Source: Bifidobacterium pseudolongum subsp. globosum
GTDB taxonomy: Bacteria; Actinomycetota; Actinomycetes; Actinomycetales; Bifidobacteriaceae
Assembly (NCBI RefSeq): GCF_000741295.1
Contig: NZ_JGZG01000010.1
Coordinates: 1-64,000, forward strand
Length of the DNA: 64,000 bases
Reading direction: 5' to 3'
The notes under the pieces were generated by a model. That model searched no databases. It saw only the letters and a list, made by a program, of their open reading frames with translations, and was not told the origin of the DNA. The position numbers were made by a program, and so were the translations under genes. Below, one piece after another: positions 62,132-64,000 of this stretch. Within the stretch, counting starts at the first letter, position 1; each line of letters starts with the position of its first letter.

Positions 62132-63235
62132 ATGGCTGAAGCACACGAGGCGCGACTGACCGCCGCAGGCAATGAGATGAGCGCGAGTTTCCTCGCAGCG
62201 AAGAAACGCTCGGATGAGACGCTCGCGAAGCTCGAGGAAAATCCGGGCAAATTCACCATGCTCACCGGCGACCGCCCGACCGGCCGCCTGCATCTGGGCC
62301 ACTTCTTCGGCTCGATCAAAGAGCGTGTGGCGATGCAGAACCGCGGCGTCAACACGAACATCATCATCGCCGACTATCAGGTGATCACCGACCGCGACAC
62401 GACCGAGCACATCGACGACAATGTGCTCAACCTCGTGATCGACTACATGGCCGCCGGCATCGACCCCGAGCGCACGATGATCTTCACGCACTCCGCGATC
62501 CCGGCCGAAAACCAGCTGATGCTGCCGTTCCTTTCGCTCGTGACCGAGGCGGAGCTGCACCGCAACCCCACCGTCAAATCCGAGATGGAGTCGTCGGGCC
62601 ATGCACTGACCGGCCTGCTGCTCACCTACCCGGTGCACCAGGCGTGCGACATCCTGTTCTGCAAGGCGAACGTGGTGCCGATCGGCAAAGACAACCTGCC
62701 GCACGTGGAGATCACGCGCACGATCGCGCGTCGCTTCAACGAGCGTTACGCGAAGAAGAATCCGATCTTCCCGGAGCCGGCCGCGATCCTCTCCGACGCC
62801 CCGGAGATCCCCGGCCTCGACGGCCGCAAGATGAGCAAGTCGTACGGCAACTCGATCATGCTCGGCGCCACGGCCGAAGAGACGGCCAAGCTCATCAAAA
62901 AGAGCCCCACCGACTCCGACCGCAACATCACCTTCGACCCCGAGAACCGCCCGCAGGTGGCCGCGCTGCTCACTACCGCCGGCCTGGTGACGGGCCGTGA
63001 CCCCGCCGAAATCGCCGAGGAGATCGGCAACGGCGGTGGCGGTGCGCTCAAGGCATATGTGACCGAGTCCGTGAACGAGTTCCTCGCGCCGCACCGCGAA
63101 CGCCGTGAGGAACTGGCGAAGGACATGGACACGATCCGCGACATCCTGCACGATGGCAACCGCCGTGCCAACGCGATCGCGAACGAGACGCTCGACCAAG
63201 TGCGTGAGGCGATGGGCATGCGCTACGACCGCTGA
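62132..63235 (+). CDS. trpS: tryptophanyl-tRNA synthetase
   Basis: Charges tRNA-Trp. The 367-residue class Ic enzyme has the HIGH-type motif in PTGRLHLGHFFGS and the KMSKS motif in DGRKMSKSYGNSIM. YQVITDRDT and HPVHQACDIL-like segments sit in the Rossmann fold, and a C-terminal helical domain ends with LDQVREAMGM. It belongs to the longer TrpS subtype, with about 35 residues before the conserved core. The ATG at 62132 gives MAEAHEARL; a TTG three codons earlier is possible. A very long terminator follows. Confidence 0.96.
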   Translation: MAEAHEARLTAAGNEMSASFLAAKKRSDETLAKLEENPGKFTMLTGDRPTGRLHLGHFFGSIKERVAMQNRGVNTNIIIADYQVITDRDTTEHIDDNVLNLVIDYMAAGIDPERTMIFTHSAIPAENQLMLPFLSLVTEAELHRNPTVKSEMESSGHALTGLLLTYPVHQACDILFCKANVVPIGKDNLPHVEITRTIARRFNERYAKKNPIFPEPAAILSDAPEIPGLDGRKMSKSYGNSIMLGATAEETAKLIKKSPTDSDRNITFDPENRPQVAALLTTAGLVTGRDPAEIAEEIGNGGGGALKAYVTESVNEFLAPHRERREELAKDMDTIRDILHDGNRRANAIANETLDQVREAMGMRYDR

Positions 63236-63254
63236 TCACGAGTCATAGGAGTAT

Positions 63255-63321
63255 AAAACAGTGGCCTGGTGAATCGCGTTGGTGCAGATTGCACGAACGC
63301 GATTCATCAGGCCACTGTTTT
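63255..63321. terminator. long terminator between trpS and the ThrE-type gene
   Basis: AAAACAGTGGCCTG... pairs with ...CAGGCCACTGTTTT over about 30 bp with three isolated mismatches and a 4-nt loop. A diverged partial copy (GGTGCAATCC...GCGATTCGCC) follows at about 63331-63361, hinting at a repeated element. Confidence 0.8.
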
Positions 63322-63373
63322 GCGAACATCCTTGGTGCAATCCGCGACGAAGCGATTCGCCAAGCACGGTCGA

Positions 63374-64000
63374 CTACACGTCATACCGCCATGATTTGTC
63401 GGTGATCACGCGCGCCATCGCCAATCCGATCGGCAGGCAGATGATCACCATGAACGCGCAGAACGCCCAGTCGAGCGCGAGCAAGGTCTCGAACTGCCCC
63501 AAGTGGAACATCGCCTGATACATATACATGCCGGGCACCATGATCACGATCGACGGCACGGTCAGGCAGATGCGCGGGTAGCCCAAGTGCGGCGGCAGCA
63601 TGCCGTGCCTCACCGCGGAACGCCATGCGGACGCCAGCAGTCCGGCGAGCATGGCGCCGATGAACGCGCCGGCCTCTGGGGCCAGGCCGTAATCCACGAG
63701 TTCGAGCCGCAGGGTGTCGGTGATCATGCCGATCGTGGCCGCCACAAGGCACATGCGCTGCGGCGAGTTGAACATCATCGAGAAGCCCCAGACGCCGATG
63801 AACGCGAACAACGCGCGCAGGGCGCCGTTCACCCACGGATTGAGGTTCGGAGATTCGAAACCCTGAGGGTTGAGATGCACGAGCGACGCGATCATCCACC
63901 CCGCGAGCGTGGCCATCAGGATGATGCACAACACGTACATCACCCTTTGCACACCCGAGGGGAAATCGATTTTCGCCATATCGAGGCCGCCGGTGATGAG
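63374..64000 (-). CDS. threonine/serine exporter family protein (ThrE type), partial
   Basis: At least 208 residues; the frame is still open at the right edge. The visible part is the C-terminal ThrE half (DUF3815-like) with about five helices: VMYVLCIILMATLAGWMIAS, RALFAFIGVWGFSMMF, and TVPSIVIMVPGMYMYQAMF, the last a family hallmark. An internal ATG at 63979 has only GGCGG nearby, and in-frame sequence LITGGLD precedes it, as expected if this is one fused ThrE polypeptide with the DUF1212 half outside the window. Proposed role: export of threonine/serine or small peptides. Confidence 0.78.
   Translation of the reverse strand, partial: LITGGLDMAKIDFPSGVQRVMYVLCIILMATLAGWMIASLVHLNPQGFESPNLNPWVNGALRALFAFIGVWGFSMMFNSPQRMCLVAATIGMITDTLRLELVDYGLAPEAGAFIGAMLAGLLASAWRSAVRHGMLPPHLGYPRICLTVPSIVIMVPGMYMYQAMFHLGQFETLLALDWAFCAFMVIICLPIGLAMARVITDKSWRYDV

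Overview
The window looks like a chromosomal segment of a Bifidobacterium, probably from the animalis/pseudolongum side of the genus. The evidence is the GC-rich coding sequence, a sucrose phosphorylase almost colinear with the B. adolescentis enzyme, actinobacterial-type aldolase and Tgt, and the FhaA-FhaB-PstP-RodA-PbpA-PknA-PknB cell-envelope kinase cluster with CrgA, DUF881 protein and TrpG nearby. That species assignment is inference from protein resemblance only. No rRNA, prophage, insertion sequence or convincing CRISPR array is visible. Two tRNA genes are present, Gly-CCC and Leu-CAG.

Layout. 0-5.2 kb (minus strand): ilvC, an MHS-family transporter behind an Ile/Val-rich leader peptide and terminator (a textbook attenuator layout), and a second MFS carrier. 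5.2-6.1 kb: a RelB/DinJ-type antitoxin with a PIN toxin. 6.1-10.1 kb: sucrose phosphorylase and its likely LacI-type repressor, linked by shared operators, with two 53-bp repeat arrays around a small MmcQ/YjbR-like gene between them. 10-15.8 kb: paired fluoride channel genes, purA, class II aldolase, and a membrane-anchored polysaccharide deacetylase. 15.8-22 kb: a decayed LysR gene, cupin and carboxymuconolactone decarboxylase-like genes, ogt, a Fic protein, two exporters and an SRAP protein. 22-31.7 kb: tRNA-Gly, htpX, a beta-lactamase-fold hydrolase, a ferredoxin-NADP reductase, a DUF559-like nuclease-fold protein bracketed by giant palindromes, a P1B ATPase and an HtrA protease. 31.8-41.7 kb: tgt, tRNA-Leu, repeat-rich DNA, a frameshifted cupin, rlmA, membrane proteins, a lipase-like hydrolase and a DPP-IV-type peptidase. 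41.8-55.4 kb: the Ser/Thr kinase and cell-wall synthesis operon, then trpG, a sortase, a DUF881 protein, crgA and a methyltransferase. 55.4-64 kb: a dense DnaA-box cluster, rhomboid protease, DUF805 protein, glycogen phosphorylase, an SCP2-like protein, DUF3073, trpS and a ThrE-type exporter cut by the window edge.

How parts work together. The operon from 41.8 to 50.8 kb couples phosphorylation sensing (PknB with four PASTA repeats, PknA, PstP, FHA readers) to septal or lateral wall synthesis (RodA, PbpA). Its four last junctions are all 4-bp ATGA overlaps, indicating tight translational coupling. ScrR-like operators overlap the promoters of sucrose phosphorylase and of the regulator itself, forming a small sugar regulon.

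The most unusual material is non-coding. Four unrelated repeat families have almost exact periods: 53 bp (eight units in two arrays), 21 bp (ten units forming two huge palindromes in opposite orientation), about 62 bp (three units), and a roughly 60-140 bp inverted-repeat element in three places. There is also a nested 131-bp inverted structure downstream of tgt. These are the parts of the window I would look at first.
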